A stretch of 64,000 bases of DNA, from assembly GCA_016463225.1 (NCBI GenBank), contig JAEMRT010000002.1:1-64000 (forward strand). The letters run 5' to 3'. This stretch comes from Sphingopyxis sp. (GTDB taxonomy: Bacteria; Pseudomonadota; Alphaproteobacteria; Sphingomonadales; Sphingomonadaceae). Position 1 is the first letter of the stretch. Every line of letters starts with the position of its first letter. The notes below the pieces were generated by a model. That model worked only from the letters and a program-made list of their open reading frames with translations. It made no database searches and had not been told where the DNA came from. A program made the translations under genes and the position numbers. This document shows positions 8,341 through 17,720 of this stretch, piece after piece.

Positions 8341-9765
8341 ATGACCCGGGCGCCATCGCGGGCTTTCCTCGATCGTCTGGCCGCGGCGCTGGGGCCAAAG
8401 GGCTATACGACCGACGCCGATACAATGGCGCCGTGGCTGACCGACTGGCGCGGCAAATACACCGGGCGCACCGCGGCGATGCTGTCGCCGGGATCGACCG
8501 AAGAAGTCGCCGCGATCGTCCGCCTATGCATCGAGGAGCAGGTGGCGCTGGTGCCCCAGGGCGGCAACAGCGGCATGGTTGGCGGCGCAACCCCCGACGC
8601 AGGCGGCGATCAGCTGTTGCTCAGCCTGCGCCGCATGAACCGGGTGCGCAGCATTGACACTGCGGCGCGGATCGCAGTGGCCGAGGCAGGAGTAATCCTT
8701 GAAACCTTTCACCATGCCGCGCTGGAACAAGGCCTGCGTTTCCCGCTGACGCTTGGCGGCAAAGGTTCGGCGACGATCGGCGGACTTGTGTCGACCAATG
8801 CCGGCGGCACGCAGGTGCTGCGTCATGGCACGATGCGCGCGCTGGTCGCCGGGATCGAGGCGGTGCTGTCCGACGGCAGCATTTTTGACGGGCTTGCGCC
8901 GCTCAAAAAGGACAACCGCGGCTATGACCTGCGGCATCTTTTGTGCGGGGCCGAGGGGACGCTGGGCATCATCACCGCTGCCACCCTGCATCTCGTTCCC
9001 GCGACGGCGGCGCGGCGCACCGCATGGATCGCGATTGATTCGCCCGACCGCGCGCTGCTGCTGCTCCGCCAGCTTGACGCCAGCATCGGCCGCGAACTCG
9101 AAGGGTTCGAGATCATCCCGCACGCCTGCCTCGATGCGGTGTTGCGGCATATCCCGCAGACCCGGGCCCCGATCGCCGCGCCGCATCCCTGGTATGTGCT
9201 GGCCGAACTGGCGGGTGAAAGCGATCAGGCGCTCGGCGACGCGCTGGAACGCGAACTCGGCGCTGCCCTCGATGCCGGACTGATCCGCGACGTCGTGATC
9301 GCGAAGAACGATCGCGAGAGCGACGATTTCTGGCGCCTGCGCGATTCGATTTCAGAGGCCGAGCGCGCGGAAGGACCCGCGTTGCAGCACGACGTCAGCG
9401 TCCCTGTCGACTTGATGCCGACTTTCATCACAGACAATCCGATGCGGCTGGCCGAGGCTTTCCCCGGAACCCGCGCGCTGTCGTTCGGCCATCTGGGCGA
9501 TGGCAATGTCCATCATCATGTGCAGCCCCCTGTTGGCGTCGACGGTGCGGCGTGGCTCGCAGAGCATGGCGCCGCTGTCAGTCGCCTCGTGTATTTGCAC
9601 GTCATCGAACTCGGCGGGTCGATCTCGGCCGAACATGGCATCGGGCAGATGAAGCGCGATGTCCTCGCGGAGCTCGATAGCCCGGCGCGACTGGCGGCGC
9701 TGCGCGGGATCAAGACCGGTCTCGATCCGGCAGGGATCTTCAATCCCGGCAAGCTGATCGGCTGA
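8341..9765 (+). CDS. FAD-linked oxidase, D-2-hydroxyglutarate dehydrogenase / GlcD type
   Basis: Flavoprotein of 474 residues with the vanillyl-alcohol-oxidase FAD fold. PQGGNSGMVGG near residues 77-87 is the FAD pyrophosphate loop, and LGGKGSATIGGLVSTNAGG near 138-156 is the second FAD segment. The C-terminal FAD-oxidase domain holds FGHLGDGNVHHHVQPP (metal/substrate histidines) and the family end motif SAEHGIGQMKRD near residue 432. These marks are shared by D-2-hydroxyglutarate dehydrogenase, D-lactate dehydrogenase and GlcD; length and motif spacing favour the 2-hydroxyglutarate group. It oxidises a D-2-hydroxyacid, passing electrons to a quinone or ETF. The serine-biosynthesis context that would confirm it is absent here. 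Confidence 0.9.
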   Translation: MTRAPSRAFLDRLAAALGPKGYTTDADTMAPWLTDWRGKYTGRTAAMLSPGSTEEVAAIVRLCIEEQVALVPQGGNSGMVGGATPDAGGDQLLLSLRRMNRVRSIDTAARIAVAEAGVILETFHHAALEQGLRFPLTLGGKGSATIGGLVSTNAGGTQVLRHGTMRALVAGIEAVLSDGSIFDGLAPLKKDNRGYDLRHLLCGAEGTLGIITAATLHLVPATAARRTAWIAIDSPDRALLLLRQLDASIGRELEGFEIIPHACLDAVLRHIPQTRAPIAAPHPWYVLAELAGESDQALGDALERELGAALDAGLIRDVVIAKNDRESDDFWRLRDSISEAERAEGPALQHDVSVPVDLMPTFITDNPMRLAEAFPGTRALSFGHLGDGNVHHHVQPPVGVDGAAWLAEHGAAVSRLVYLHVIELGGSISAEHGIGQMKRDVLAELDSPARLAALRGIKTGLDPAGIFNPGKLIG

Positions 9766-9876
9766 TCCGCTCCCGCCGCGTCGTATCGCCCCCTTGCGCC
9801 ACGCGGCACAGGTCAATAAGGCGCGCTGTTATCTTTTGCGTCCCGGCTGGTCGGGACACCCTACCGGAGTTTTATC

Positions 9877-10656
9877 ATGGCCACTGCGCCCGCCCCTGCC
9901 AACCTGCCGCTATTCTACAAAGATCTGGCGCCGCTTTCGAGTGTCGATCATGCCGATTTCCATGCGCGTCCGCTGGACAAGGCCGATTTCCTGATCAACC
10001 AGCACGCCATTCCGCTGACGTCGGATGAGTTCGTGTCGGCATGCCGCTTTTTCCCGATCGTTTTTTCGGCCGGCGACAACCCCGTGCCGCTGGCGCTGAT
10101 GGGCCTCAACGAAGGCGTGAACACCTTTGTCGACGACGAGGGCAAGCTGATCAATCCGGTCTATGTTCCCGCCTATGTGCGCCGCTACCCGTTTTTGCTG
10201 GCACGGCTGCAACAGGGATCGGAAGAATTGTCGTTGTGCTTTGACCCGACGTCGGGCGCGATCGGCAAGTTTGATGAAGGCGATGCGCTGTTCGAAAATG
10301 GCCAGCCCACCCAGCCTGTCGAGGCGATCCTCGAATTCTGCAAGAATTTCGAAGAAGCGGGTCAGCGCACCGGTCTGTTCATGGAAGAACTGAAAAAGGC
10401 CGACTTGCTGATGGAAGGCGAAGTCAGCATCCAGCAGGACGGCATCGACAAACCCTATATCTATCGCGGCTTCCAGATGGTCGACGAGAACAAGCTGCGC
10501 GAACTGCGCGGCGACGTGCTGCGCAAGCTGATGCAGAACGGCATTCTTGGCCTCATCTTTGCGCACCTGTTCTCGCTGCAGCTGATGCGCGAAGTGTTCG
10601 CCGAACAGGTCAAAGCTGGCAAGGTGCCGGAAATGCAGGAAGTCCCGGCGATCTGA
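9877..10656 (+). CDS. SapC family protein
   Basis: Protein of 259 residues matching the SapC family first noted beside S-layer genes of Campylobacter and frequent in alphaproteobacteria, where its role is unclear. Visible family features are the N-terminal LPLFYKDLAPLSSVDHADF, the FPIVFSAGDNPVPLALMGL strand pair and VYVPAYVRRYPFLLA. No signal peptide or membrane span is seen. It starts at ATG 9877, 6 bases after a GGAG ribosome site; the leader contains a small hairpin (GTCCCG/CGGGAC near 9840-9857). The cytochrome b561 gene follows after 14 bases, so the two are probably co-transcribed. Confidence 0.85.
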   Translation: MATAPAPANLPLFYKDLAPLSSVDHADFHARPLDKADFLINQHAIPLTSDEFVSACRFFPIVFSAGDNPVPLALMGLNEGVNTFVDDEGKLINPVYVPAYVRRYPFLLARLQQGSEELSLCFDPTSGAIGKFDEGDALFENGQPTQPVEAILEFCKNFEEAGQRTGLFMEELKKADLLMEGEVSIQQDGIDKPYIYRGFQMVDENKLRELRGDVLRKLMQNGILGLIFAHLFSLQLMREVFAEQVKAGKVPEMQEVPAI

Positions 10657-10670
10657 GGAGCATAAAACCG

Positions 10671-11225
10671 ATGGCCACCCTGGCAGAAACCACCGGCACC
10701 GCCGGTCCGCGTTATACCAAGGTGGCCATCTGGCTCCACTGGCTGATCGGCTTGGCGGTTATCGCCAATATCGGCCTCGCCATGCTGACCGAGGACATGC
10801 CGCGCGAAACGCATCGCGCCGCGATGGAGGTTCACAAGGCCTTGGGCATCGCGGTCCTGGCATTGACGGTCGTTCGGATCCTATGGCGCTTTGGTCACAG
10901 GCCGCCACCGCTGCCCGCGACAACACCAGTTTGGCAGCGGCCGCTCAGCAAGCTTGTGCATTTTCTCTTCTATGCGCTGCTGATCCTGCTGCCGCTGTCG
11001 GGCTGGGTGTGGATGTCGGCCGCCGATCGGCCCATCAACTTTTTCGGGCTGGCGACGATCCCGATGATGGTTGCGCCGAACGAGGGGCTGGCTGACGTGA
11101 TGCACGACCGGCACGAAATGCTCGGCCTTGCCATGTTGGCGCTGGCGGCGATCCATATCCTCGCGGCGCTGAAGCATCAGTTTGTCGATCGAACGGGGCT
11201 GATCGGACGGATGAACCCCTTTTGA
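10671..11225 (+). CDS. cytochrome b561 family protein
   Basis: Inner-membrane di-heme cytochrome b of 184 residues with four transmembrane helices (about residues 18-38, 55-73, 90-113 and 146-164). Candidate heme ligands are His23 in WLHWLIG, the His in MEVHKALG, LVHFLFYALL and AIHILAALKH. The family moves electrons between quinol or periplasmic donors and oxygen or superoxide. The gene follows sapC by 14 bases with a GAGGAG-like ribosome site. Its stop codon lies inside a strong inverted repeat shared with the convergent SdhAF4-like gene. Confidence 0.92.
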   Translation: MATLAETTGTAGPRYTKVAIWLHWLIGLAVIANIGLAMLTEDMPRETHRAAMEVHKALGIAVLALTVVRILWRFGHRPPPLPATTPVWQRPLSKLVHFLFYALLILLPLSGWVWMSAADRPINFFGLATIPMMVAPNEGLADVMHDRHEMLGLAMLALAAIHILAALKHQFVDRTGLIGRMNPF

Positions 11226-11248
11226 CGCGGGCGCTGGCCGCGTCAAAA
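11220..11248. repeat. 11-bp perfect inverted repeat spanning two convergent stop codons
   Basis: TTTTGACGCGG at 11220-11230 is the exact inverse complement of CCGCGTCAAAA at 11238-11248, with a 7-base loop. It contains the TGA of cytochrome b561 (11223-11225) and the stop of the convergent SdhAF4-like gene (11243-11245). In either direction the T-run is at the 5' arm and the A-run at the 3' arm, so it is not a standard U-tailed terminator, but it could stop or protect both transcripts. Confidence 0.6.
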
Positions 11249-11452
11249 ATCGACGGCAATGCCCTTGAGCTCCCAGTCGCCATAGCGCACCGGATTCCGC
11301 CCGCCCGGCTGGTCTGTGGCCTTTTCCTCGCGGATCGGCGCCGGGGGTGGTACCGGGCTGGTGGTCCAGTCGGCAGGTGCCTTCACATGCGCCGGACGCT
11401 TCGCCGCGCGCGGTGTTCCGCCGATGGTTTCCATTTCGCTGCGTTCGGTCAT
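11243..11452 (-). CDS. DUF1674 / succinate dehydrogenase assembly factor 4-like protein
   Basis: Small protein of 69 residues. Its end, NPVRYGDWELKGIAVDF, is the signature of the DUF1674/SdhAF4 family (consensus P-x-R-Y-G-D-W-E-x-K-G-x-x-x-D-F), which binds the flavinylated SdhA subunit and shields it during complex II assembly. The middle is a Pro-rich disordered linker, and the N-terminus starts MTERSEMETIGG. The ATG at 11452 is chosen because it gives a family-like length; an in-frame ATG further upstream would run into rsmB. It is divergent from rsmB with a gap of 55 bases. No sdh genes are in the window. Confidence 0.85.
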   Translation of the reverse strand: MTERSEMETIGGTPRAAKRPAHVKAPADWTTSPVPPPAPIREEKATDQPGGRNPVRYGDWELKGIAVDF

Positions 11453-11507
11453 AACGCCGACTATATAGGATTTTCCATGCCCCACGCCAGCCTCGCCGAA
11501 CATCGTC

Positions 11508-12809
11508 ATGGTTGATCGCCCGCGGCGCCCCAAGCAACGCGGGCAGAACGAACCCGATCCGGCGGGGACCGCGCCGCGCCGCGCTGCGCTGCGCCTGGTT
11601 GATGCCGTCCTGCGCCGCGGCGATCCGCTCGACATCGCGATGCACGCTGCGGCGCAGGGGCTGACCGGCGCCGACCGCGCCTTTGCGGTGGCGATCGCGT
11701 CCGAAACCTTGCGCTGGATGGTCGACATCGACGCCCTGATCGACAGCGCGACGGCGCAGATCCTGCCCGACGATGTCAAATCGCGCACCGTGCTACGGAT
11801 CGCGCTCGCTCAGCTGCTCGTCCTCAAAAGCCCTGCCCACGCGGTGGTGGCGACCGCGCTGCCGCTCGTTGCGGGCGGACCGCGGCGGCTGGTTCACGCG
11901 ATCCTGTCGCGCGCACAGCAAGACGAATGGCGGCTGCCCGACCGCGCCACCCTGCCCCTGCCCACCGCCGAACGATGGGCCGAACAATGGAGCTTGGCGA
12001 CAGTCGAAGCCGCCGAAGCGGGCTGGAGTGTGCCGCCGCCGATCGACCTCAGCTTCGCCGCCGAACCCGGCGCAGAGGAATGGCCCGATGCGATATCGCT
12101 CGCGCCGCGCCATCGCCGCCTGCCGCGCAGGCAAGCGGTCGAGGCGATGCCGGGTTACAGCGAAGGCGGCTGGTGGATTCAGGATCTGGCGGCGAGCCTG
12201 CCGGCACGGCTGCTCGGGCCGGGTGAAGGGCGCAGCGTGCTCGATCTGTGCGCCGCGCCAGGCGGCAAGACGATGCAGCTCGCGGCCGCGGACTGGAAGG
12301 TCGTCGCGGTCGACTCCAGCGCCAAACGCCTCGAACGGCTCAGCGCCAATATGGCGCGCACCGGGCTGGCCGCCGACATCGTGCAGGCCGACATCCGGTC
12401 ATGGGCACCCGCCGCGCCTGTCGATGCGGTGCTGCTCGACGCGCCCTGTTCGGCCACCGGCATCTTCCGCCGTCACCCCGACGTGCTGCACCGGATCGAG
12501 CCGCGCCAGATCGACGAGATGGCGGTGCTGCAAACCGAATTGCTCGCCCGCGCCGCGCGCTGGGTCAAACCCGGCGGCACCCTGATCTATGCCACCTGTT
12601 CGCTCGAGCGTGCCGAGGGTGAAGATCAGGTCGCGACCCTCCTCGAGAATCATGCCTCATGGCGCGTCGATCCGGTGCGCGCGGACGAACTGCCCGACGC
12701 CATTGCGCCCGATGCGAACGGTTTTGTCCGCACCCTGCCCGGCGTCCTGAGCGACGCTGGCGGCCTCGACGGCTTCTTCGTCGCGCGGCTGCGGGCGCCA
12801 GCGGGCTAA
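11508..12809 (+). CDS. rsmB: 16S rRNA (cytosine-967 C5)-methyltransferase, RsmB family
   Basis: SAM-dependent rRNA methyltransferase of 433 residues. An N-terminal NusB-like RNA-binding domain covers about residues 15-150 (AALRLVDAVLRRG onward), followed by the RsmB/NOL1 catalytic domain. Motif I is LDLCAAPGGKTMQLA near 246-260, motif IV LLDAPCSATG near 310-319 with the release Cys, and motif VI YATCSLERAEGED near 363-375 with the nucleophilic Cys. Both catalytic cysteines are present, so the enzyme should be active. The ATG at 11508 starts MVDRPRRPKQRG. It is a single gene, convergent with the DUF885 lipoprotein. Confidence 0.93.
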   Translation: MVDRPRRPKQRGQNEPDPAGTAPRRAALRLVDAVLRRGDPLDIAMHAAAQGLTGADRAFAVAIASETLRWMVDIDALIDSATAQILPDDVKSRTVLRIALAQLLVLKSPAHAVVATALPLVAGGPRRLVHAILSRAQQDEWRLPDRATLPLPTAERWAEQWSLATVEAAEAGWSVPPPIDLSFAAEPGAEEWPDAISLAPRHRRLPRRQAVEAMPGYSEGGWWIQDLAASLPARLLGPGEGRSVLDLCAAPGGKTMQLAAADWKVVAVDSSAKRLERLSANMARTGLAADIVQADIRSWAPAAPVDAVLLDAPCSATGIFRRHPDVLHRIEPRQIDEMAVLQTELLARAARWVKPGGTLIYATCSLERAEGEDQVATLLENHASWRVDPVRADELPDAIAPDANGFVRTLPGVLSDAGGLDGFFVARLRAPAG

Positions 12810-12832
12810 AGCCCCGCCAGCGCCCGCCACCG

Positions 12833-14557
12833 TCAGAACACCGCCTTCGGCGCGTCTTCCTTCATCATCGCCGCGCGCACCATCGGGATCGGCGGCCCGC
12901 CGTAGGACAGGAACTCGTCGTGGAAGGCTTTCCACTTCGTCCGATCGCCCTTCGTCCAGTCCTCGCGCAGCTTGCGGATCATCAGCTTGCCCATGGTATA
13001 ATTCAGGTAGAGCGGATCATAGGTGCCGCGCGCCGCCTGTTGCCGCGCATTGCCCTCGTCCTGATAGCATTGTTCCTTGAACAGTTTCTCGGAGTCGGCG
13101 ACGGTCATCCCCTTGGTGTGCAGCCCGATCGCCGACAGATAGCGGCAGTTGCGCAGCAGCGCGTTCGACAGCTGGCCGATGTGGGTTTCGGGATCGCCCT
13201 CGCCCAGTCCAGCGTCCCACATCATCTCTTCGGTGTAATGCGCCCAGCCCTCGGCAAAGGCATAGCCGACGAACAGCTTGCCAAAGATGCTCTCCGCCCG
13301 GTTCGAATGAAGGAAATTGAGGAAATGCCCCGGCCACACCTCGTGGACCGAGGTGAACATCAGATCCTTGCGCCCCGGTACAAAATCGGCCTGCGTCTGC
13401 TTGTCCCACGTCGGGTCGGGCGGCGAGATATAATAGACTGACGGCAGGCCTTTTTCATACGGGCCGGGGATGTCGATATAGGCGCTGTTCTGCCGGTTGT
13501 ACGGCGGCGATTCCTCGACCTGTGCCTGTTCGGTACCGGGGATCGTGACCAGATCCTTTTCGATCAGGAAGGCGCGCAGCGTCGGCAACTGGCGCCTCGC
13601 CTCGGCGACCGGGCCGTCGGCGGGCTTGTCGGCGTTCATCTTTTTCATGCAATCGCCGATCGTCATCCCCGCGGCATAGGTCGCGCACGCGGCTTTCAGC
13701 GCGTCCTGATTGCGCTTGAGGTCGGCCTGGCCGATGCGCTCCAGCTCGTCGAGCGTGGTGTCGACCCCCTCGTTGGTCAGGATCATCTTGGCAAATTTGT
13801 TCGCGCCCAGCGCATAGCCATCGGCGGTTCCCGGCTGCGACCCAACATATTTTGCCAGATCGGTCATCGCCGCTCCTGCTTTCACCGCCGCTTCGTCGAA
13901 CTGCTTCTGCAGTGCCTCGTCCTTGACCTCGGCGAACGCCGCCTTGGCATCGCCGGTGTAATAATCGGCAAAGCCGCCGAACCCGGCGGTGCCATATTTG
14001 ACGAAGGTCGCCGGCAGCGGAAGTTTCAGATTGGCCTTGATCTGCGCGGCGGCGGCGGGGACTTTTTCGGCATAGGCGATAAACGCCTTCATCCGCGTCG
14101 TCGCGTCGGCGTAGGGCCGCGCGATATAGACATTGGGATCAAGCGCCCCGGTGTAATAGGACGGGTTTTTCTGCGCAAAGTCGGTATCGCGCAGGAAGAA
14201 CAGCTGCCCCTGCGCGACATGCACCAGATAATCGCGCTCGAACTTTTCGGCCGCGGTCATCTCGCCATCAAAGGCTTTCGCATCGGCAATCGCCTTTTCG
14301 AGGTAAGCCGCCTGTTTCTCGATCCCTGCGGGCGACCAGTCGGGCAATTGCCCGTCAAATTCATGTTTGCCCTGATAGACCGCAAAAGTCGGGTTGAGCG
14401 GGAAATAGCCGGCGAGAAACTGGTCGCGAAACTCGGTCCAGCTTGCCGCGCTCGCGGCGGTGGCCGTGGACTTGTTATCCGATGCGTTGCAGGCGGTCAG
14501 CACCAGCAGCGTCGCGGCCATGGCGGCGCCGCCAAAGCGGGCAAATTTGCGTGTCAT
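12833..14557 (-). CDS. DUF885 family lipoprotein, putative zinc peptidase
   Basis: 574 residues, exported. The ATG at 14557 opens MTRKFARFGGAAMAATLLVLTAC, a lipoprotein signal with lipobox LTAC, and has a GGGAG ribosome site; a longer open frame upstream lacks a signal. The body is DUF885, an all-helical family related to gluzincin metallopeptidases. The zinc motif is HEVWPGHFLNFLH (the family HExxPGH) near residue 405, with the downstream AEGWAHYTEEM supplying the third ligand. A gluzincin-type hydrolysis of peptides in the periplasm is likely, but the substrate is unknown. It is divergent from the MFS transporter with a gap of 129 bases. Confidence 0.87.
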   Translation of the reverse strand: MTRKFARFGGAAMAATLLVLTACNASDNKSTATAASAASWTEFRDQFLAGYFPLNPTFAVYQGKHEFDGQLPDWSPAGIEKQAAYLEKAIADAKAFDGEMTAAEKFERDYLVHVAQGQLFFLRDTDFAQKNPSYYTGALDPNVYIARPYADATTRMKAFIAYAEKVPAAAAQIKANLKLPLPATFVKYGTAGFGGFADYYTGDAKAAFAEVKDEALQKQFDEAAVKAGAAMTDLAKYVGSQPGTADGYALGANKFAKMILTNEGVDTTLDELERIGQADLKRNQDALKAACATYAAGMTIGDCMKKMNADKPADGPVAEARRQLPTLRAFLIEKDLVTIPGTEQAQVEESPPYNRQNSAYIDIPGPYEKGLPSVYYISPPDPTWDKQTQADFVPGRKDLMFTSVHEVWPGHFLNFLHSNRAESIFGKLFVGYAFAEGWAHYTEEMMWDAGLGEGDPETHIGQLSNALLRNCRYLSAIGLHTKGMTVADSEKLFKEQCYQDEGNARQQAARGTYDPLYLNYTMGKLMIRKLREDWTKGDRTKWKAFHDEFLSYGGPPIPMVRAAMMKEDAPKAVF

Positions 14558-14686
14558 TCGGCTATCTCCCTGGATTTCCATGACCCGGCTTCTGCCACCC
14601 GTCCTGACCGATGACATCCGTTAATCGACGAACGGCGCCAGCAACGCCACTGGACAGCGGCAAAAAGCCGTTTAGGGCAAGGGACG

Positions 14687-16000
14687 ATGGCGACAATCCC
14701 TCCCGCAGACGGCGACGAACCGGTGATGCCGGTTCAGGCCGCCCCCGCTCCCTCGCCGCTCAGTTTTCCCGATTACCGCTATTACTGGCTGGCGCGCTTC
14801 ACCGCGGTGATGGCGACGATGGCGATGGTCGTGGTCATCGGGTATCAGCTCTATGACACCGCGCGCACCGACTATGGCATGTCGATCCGCGAGGCGTCGT
14901 TCCAGCTCGGCCTGCTCGGCCTTGTCCAGTTTGTCCCGCTGGCGATCCTGACCCCGGTGGCTGGGTGGGTTGCCGATCGCTTCGAACGGCGCCGGGTCGC
15001 GATCTTTGCCAATATGATCGACCTGGCCATCGCGGTCCTGCTCGGCTGGTTCACCTGGACCGACGCGCTGACGCTGCCATTGCTGTTCGGCCTTGCCGCC
15101 ATGCACGGCGTTGCCCGGGTGTTTGTCGGCCCGGCGATGAGCGCGATAGCACCGAATATCGTCCCGCCCGCCGTTCTGCCCCGCGCGATCGCGATGAGCA
15201 GCATCGCCTGGCAGTCGGCGTCGGTCGTTGGTCCTGCCGCCGGCGGGCTGATCTATGCAGCGCACCCCGCGTCGGTCTATGTCTTCGCGGCGATCCTGCT
15301 CGCGGTCTCGGCGTTCACGATCAGCCGCGTCCGCCCGGTGCTGCCGCCGCCGACCGAGGTGCGCCGTCACCCCCTGCGCGAAATGGCCGACGGGCTGCAA
15401 TTCACCTGGCGCGAACGCTTCCTGCTCGGGACGATCACGCTCGACCTGTTTGCGGTAATCCTGTCGGGCGCAACCGCGCTGCTGCCTGTTTACGCGCGCG
15501 ACATCTTGCAGACGGGTTCGGAAGGCCTCGGCTTTCTGCGTGCCGCCCCGGCGGTCGGCGCGGCGGTCGTCGCGCTCGGGCTTGCCTTCCGCCCGATCGA
15601 ACGCAACGTCGGGGTCAAGATGCTGTGGGCGGTCGCAGTGTTCGCCGCGGGCACGGTGGCCTTTGGCCTGTCGACCAATTTCCTCCTTTCGCTCGGCTTG
15701 CTCGTCATCATGGGCGCGGCGGATATGTTCTCGGTCTTTGTGCGCGGTACGCTGATTCAGCTCAACACCCCCGACCATATGCGCGGCCGCGTCAGCGCGG
15801 TGTCGGGGCTCGCGATTTCGGCCTCGAACGAGCTCGGCGAAATGCGCGCCGGTTCGATGGCGGCGGTTTTCGGGCCGATTCCCGCCGTCGTCTTCGGCGG
15901 GGTTGCGGCGATTGGCGTCACCGCACTCTGGGCGTGGCTGTTTCCCGAATTGCGGCGGGCCAGGACGTTCGAGCCGCAATTCAAACAGCAGCCAGACTAG
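14687..16000 (+). CDS. MFS transporter, MFS_3 / EntS-like
   Basis: Inner-membrane transporter of 437 residues with 10-12 hydrophobic helices. The pattern DRFERRRV (residues about 99-106) after the third helix is the MFS loop 2-3 motif, and a Pro/Arg-rich cytoplasmic linker (RPVLPPPTEVRRHPLREM) separates the two halves near residues 215-235. The arrangement matches MFS_3 exporters such as EntS (enterobactin export), but no siderophore genes are nearby, so the substrate is open. The ATG at 14687 follows a weak GGGA. Confidence 0.88.
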   Translation: MATIPPADGDEPVMPVQAAPAPSPLSFPDYRYYWLARFTAVMATMAMVVVIGYQLYDTARTDYGMSIREASFQLGLLGLVQFVPLAILTPVAGWVADRFERRRVAIFANMIDLAIAVLLGWFTWTDALTLPLLFGLAAMHGVARVFVGPAMSAIAPNIVPPAVLPRAIAMSSIAWQSASVVGPAAGGLIYAAHPASVYVFAAILLAVSAFTISRVRPVLPPPTEVRRHPLREMADGLQFTWRERFLLGTITLDLFAVILSGATALLPVYARDILQTGSEGLGFLRAAPAVGAAVVALGLAFRPIERNVGVKMLWAVAVFAAGTVAFGLSTNFLLSLGLLVIMGAADMFSVFVRGTLIQLNTPDHMRGRVSAVSGLAISASNELGEMRAGSMAAVFGPIPAVVFGGVAAIGVTALWAWLFPELRRARTFEPQFKQQPD

Positions 16001-16125
16001 CCCAAACCATTCACCGCATTTGCCCTTCAATCCGTCTATTGCCTATTGTCAATTTAATTGATTGAGTTATCTGTTTCTCACCCGTCACCGCGGTTCCCTT
16101 CTCTCCTTTCGCCGGAGTGACCGCT

Positions 16126-16794
16126 ATGCATGACCTGACTATCCATCATAAAATCCTGACCATCCCGGGCCTCAACAACAGCGGGCCGACCCATTGGCAA
16201 AGCCTGTGGGAACGCCGCTTCGCCCATTGCGAGCGCGTCGATCTTGGCCAATGGGACGATCCCGACAAAGACGCGTGGGTCGACCGGATCGCCGCGGCGA
16301 TCGACGCCGAGCACGACCCCGTACTGGTCGTCGCGCACAGCCTCGGCTGCCACGCTTTTGCGCACTGGTTCGCCAGCGCCAGCAGCGTCGCCTGCGACCG
16401 GATCGCCGGTGCCCTGCTCGTCGCACCGCCCGATCTGACCCAGCTGCGCGGCAAGCATCGCATCGCCGGCTTTACCGATTCGCCCGCCTTTTCGTCGCAG
16501 ACGCCGATGATCGTCGTCGCCAGCGATGACGATCCCTATGCCAAGACCGCGCATGTCTGGCGCCTGTCGCGGCACTGGGACGCGCGTTTCGTCAACGCCG
16601 GGCCCTTTGGCCATATCAACGCCGACTCGCGGATCGGGGACTGGCCTTATGGACAGTATCTGCTCGCCTCGTTACAACCCGTGACCACGCCGGCGCTGGC
16701 GGACGAGGCACGCTGGCTCCGCGCCGGCGACTGGCCAAATCGCGTCCGCCGCGACCCGCGGTTCGAATTCAACGAAAGAGCGCACCGATCATGA
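16126..16794 (+). CDS. RBBP9/YdeN family alpha/beta hydrolase
   Basis: Serine hydrolase of about 222 residues in the RBBP9/DUF1234 family. Visible features are [20 protein letters not shown] at the N-terminus, the nucleophile elbow [10 protein letters not shown] near residues 71-80, the Asp in VVASDDDPY and the catalytic His in FGHINADS. The ATG at 16126 is preferred to the GTG at 16117 because GGAG at 16113-16116 sits 9 bases from the ATG but touches the GTG. The stop overlaps the cysK start by four bases (ATGA), so the two are translationally coupled. Its link to cysteine synthesis is unknown. Confidence 0.88.
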   Translation: MHDLTIHHKILTIPGLNNSGPTHWQSLWERRFAHCERVDLGQWDDPDKDAWVDRIAAAIDAEHDPVLVVAHSLGCHAFAHWFASASSVACDRIAGALLVAPPDLTQLRGKHRIAGFTDSPAFSSQTPMIVVASDDDPYAKTAHVWRLSRHWDARFVNAGPFGHINADSRIGDWPYGQYLLASLQPVTTPALADEARWLRAGDWPNRVRRDPRFEFNERAHRS

Positions 16795-17711
16795 AAGCCA
16801 ATTCGATCCTCGATACCATCGGCAACACGCCGCACATCCGCATGGGCAAGCTGTTTCCCGACGCCGAAGTCTGGGTAAAGTCGGAACGCAGCAACCCCGG
16901 CGGGTCGATCAAGGATCGTATTGGCCTCGCCATGATCGAAGCCGCAGAAAAGGACGGCAGCCTCCAGCCAGGCGGCACCATCGTCGAGCCGACGTCGGGG
17001 AATACCGGCATCGGCCTGGCGATGGCCGCCGCGGTCAAGGGGTACAAACTCGTCCTCGTCATGCCCGAAAGCATGTCGATCGAGCGACGCCGCCTGATGC
17101 TCGCTTACGGCGCGACCTTTGACCTGACGCCGCGCGAAAAGGGCATGAAGGGCGCGATCGAGCGCGCGATCGAGCTGGTCGAAACCACCCCCGGCGCGTG
17201 GATGCCGCAGCAGTTCGAAAATGAAGCCAATATCGACGTCCATGTCCGCACCACCGGCCCCGAAATCCTCGCCGATTTCAAGGATACCCCGATCGACGCG
17301 CTGATCACCGGGGTTGGCACCGGCGGTCACATCACTGGCACCGCGCAGTTCCTGAAACAGCATTGGCCGAACCTCAAGGTGTTCGCGGTCGAGCCCGAAG
17401 CCTCGCCGGTGATCTCGGGCGGCCAGCCCGCGCCGCACCCTATTCAGGGCATCGGGGCCGGCTTCATCCCACGCAACCTGCACACCGACCTGCTCGACGG
17501 GGTGATCAAGGTCGATGCCGCCGATGCCAAGAATTACGCGCGCCGCGCCGCGACCGAGGAAGGCATGCTGGTCGGCATCTCGTCGGGCGCGACGCTTGCC
17601 GCCATCGCGCAGAAACTGGCCGAGCTACCCCCGGGCAGCCGGGTGCTCGGTTTCAACTATGACACGGGCGAGCGTTACCTGTCGGTCCCCGATTTCCTGC
17701 CGGAGATCTGA
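16791..17711 (+). CDS. cysK: cysteine synthase A
   Basis: O-acetylserine sulfhydrylase of 306 residues: O-acetylserine plus sulfide gives cysteine plus acetate, in the cytoplasm. PLP is bound by Lys41 in [11 protein letters not shown], the substrate-binding loop is [11 protein letters not shown] near residues 67-77, and the phosphate loop is [11 protein letters not shown] near 172-182. ISSGAT near residue 264 is also conserved. It begins inside the stop codon of the hydrolase gene, and a cell-wall hydrolase gene follows after 9 bases. It completes the sulfate route started by cysD/cysNC about 5 kb away on the other strand. Confidence 0.95.
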   Translation: MKANSILDTIGNTPHIRMGKLFPDAEVWVKSERSNPGGSIKDRIGLAMIEAAEKDGSLQPGGTIVEPTSGNTGIGLAMAAAVKGYKLVLVMPESMSIERRRLMLAYGATFDLTPREKGMKGAIERAIELVETTPGAWMPQQFENEANIDVHVRTTGPEILADFKDTPIDALITGVGTGGHITGTAQFLKQHWPNLKVFAVEPEASPVISGGQPAPHPIQGIGAGFIPRNLHTDLLDGVIKVDAADAKNYARRAATEEGMLVGISSGATLAAIAQKLAELPPGSRVLGFNYDTGERYLSVPDFLPEI

Positions 17712-17720
17712 GGCCGGACC

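Noticed and set aside
11220-11248. Standard Rho-independent terminator
   Set aside because: The stem is perfect, but the U-run is at the 5' arm in both directions and no 3' U-run follows, so only a hairpin is reported.
11243-11788. 181-residue reading of the SdhAF4-like frame
   Set aside because: The upstream 112 codons overlap rsmB and show no family features; the 69-residue form has the normal SdhAF4 size.
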